Assembly: GCF_015841355.1 (NCBI RefSeq)
Contig: NZ_CP064908.1
Span: forward strand, 1,798,001-1,862,000
Direction of reading: 5' to 3'
DNA: 64,000 bases
DNA from: Synechococcus sp. CBW1107
GTDB taxonomy: Bacteria > Cyanobacteriota > Cyanobacteriia > PCC-6307 > Cyanobiaceae
In this document: positions 63,267-64,000 of the stretch, piece by piece
How positions within the stretch are numbered: the first letter of the stretch is position 1
How the letters are laid out: every line of letters begins with the position of its first letter
Notes under the pieces: generated by a model
The model's database searches: none
What the model saw: only the letters and a program-made list of their open reading frames with translations
Told to the model about the DNA's origin: nothing
Program-made: the position numbers and the translations under genes

Positions 63267-64000
63267 CTAGGCCCGCTCCACGCGCACGGCGGCTGCCTTG
63301 AGTTCCGGTTGCTTCGAAACCGGGCAGCCCAGGGCATGCATCAGCCGGTTGGCTTCACAGGCCTGCTCCTGGGCGGCCCCCCAGTGCATCGGCAGAAACA
63401 CCGTGCCCGGACGGATCCGATCGGTGATCTGCACCTTCACACTGACGGCGCCCCGGCGGGAGCTCACCCGGGCCAGAGCACCCTCATCGAGGTTGCAGCG
63501 TTCGGCGTCCGCTGGGTGGATCTCCAGCAGGGGCTCCGGGTGGCTGCGGCGCACCCGCTCCACATGGATGGTGCGGGTCATGGTGTGCCAGTGGCCGAGG
63601 TACCGCCCCACCGTCAGCACCAGAGGGAAGTTGGCATCCGGTGGCTCCCCCAGCCCCAGGGGTTGCTGGGCCACCAGGCGGGCCTTGCCGTTGGCGGTGG
63701 GGTAGATGGCCTGAGTGTGGAGCCGTGGCTGGCCGTGCCCCGCAGCCGTGCCGGAGGGGAAGGGCCATTGCTGGGGTCCGTGCTCGGCCAGCAGGCCGTG
63801 GCTGAGCCCGCTGTGGTCGCAGATCCGCCCGGAGGTGATTGCCGCGAACTCGGCATAGACCTCAGCTGGGGAGCCGTAGCTGAACTGCTCGACAAAGCCC
63901 AGCCGCCGGCCCACCTCCGCGAAGATGGACCAGTCGGGGCGGGCCTCACCGGGGGGCTGGCGGAAGGCCTGCGACAAGGTGACCCGGCGCTCCGAGTTGG
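63267..64000 (-). CDS. narB: Assimilatory nitrate reductase, C-terminal part (5' beyond window)
   Basis: About 244 residues, open to the right edge. The end of a molybdopterin oxidoreductase is clear: FPLVLTVGRYLGHWHTMTRT and the molydopterin dinucleotide-binding domain EIHPADAERCNLDEGALARVSSRRG through PGTVFLPMHWG. Context and length fit NarB, which reduces nitrate to nitrite with ferredoxin. The N-terminal 4Fe-4S part lies outside. It is convergent with the Crp/Fnr gene. Confidence 0.93.
   Translation of the reverse strand, partial: NSERRVTLSQAFRQPPGEARPDWSIFAEVGRRLGFVEQFSYGSPAEVYAEFAAITSGRICDHSGLSHGLLAEHGPQQWPFPSGTAAGHGQPRLHTQAIYPTANGKARLVAQQPLGLGEPPDANFPLVLTVGRYLGHWHTMTRTIHVERVRRSHPEPLLEIHPADAERCNLDEGALARVSSRRGAVSVKVQITDRIRPGTVFLPMHWGAAQEQACEANRLMHALGCPVSKQPELKAAAVRVERA

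Overview
The window looks like chromosomal DNA of a high-GC unicellular cyanobacterium, probably a picocyanobacterium of the Cyanobium/Synechococcus type (inference). Support comes from a cyanobacterial nitrate assimilation set (NirA, NarM, NrtABCD, NarB), a cyanobacterial-type AbrB regulator, a carotenoid oxygenase, a Nif11-type peptide, tightly packed genes, and repeated HIP1 octamers (GCGATCGC, for example at 2162, 4400, 7407, 8223, 9333, 12399, 33997 and 60212).

Layout. 1-15.6 kb holds housekeeping and stress genes: a 5'-truncated flavin amine oxidase, FUSC, a methyltransferase, folK, a Nudix hydrolase, a full photolyase, a DegT aminotransferase, a redoxin, a phosphopantetheinyl transferase, a photolyase split into two genes, fabI, beta-carbonic anhydrase, hisB, a carotenoid oxygenase and DUF1499. 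15.4-23.1 kb is a membrane block with a Nif11-like peptide, a DUF389 protein and four MscS-type channels, two of them close paralogues. 23.1-30.2 kb is a tightly spaced minus-strand run read in the order sulfatase, formylglycine-generating enzyme, DUF1622, DUF202, BASS-type transporter, SulP transporter, with an AraC-family gene divergent from it. 30.0-37.3 kb is housekeeping again: HAD phosphatase, rdgB, phosphohexomutase, a RecB-like nuclease, ygfZ, pyrE and a tRNA with anticodon CAU.

37.3-49.7 kb is an accessory region next to that tRNA, with low coding density and lower GC in parts. It holds a wrecked C39-peptidase ABC exporter, cyAbrB, an AurF-like diiron oxygenase with its own 2Fe-2S ferredoxin, an IS256-family element that separates the N-terminal part of the oxygenase gene from its body, and an IS66-family element.

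49.7-64 kb returns to core genes. It includes a CsgG-family protein and a nitrate block: siroheme synthesis (CobA, CbiX-like), NirA with a putative NtcA site, a TrpD2-like protein, NarM, NrtABCD, a Crp/Fnr regulator and the C-terminal part of NarB, which runs off the window. Nitrate enters through NrtABCD, is reduced by NarB (helped by NarM), then by siroheme-dependent NirA to ammonium. The sulfatase run would in the same way couple uptake of a sulfated compound or sulfate to hydrolysis (inference).
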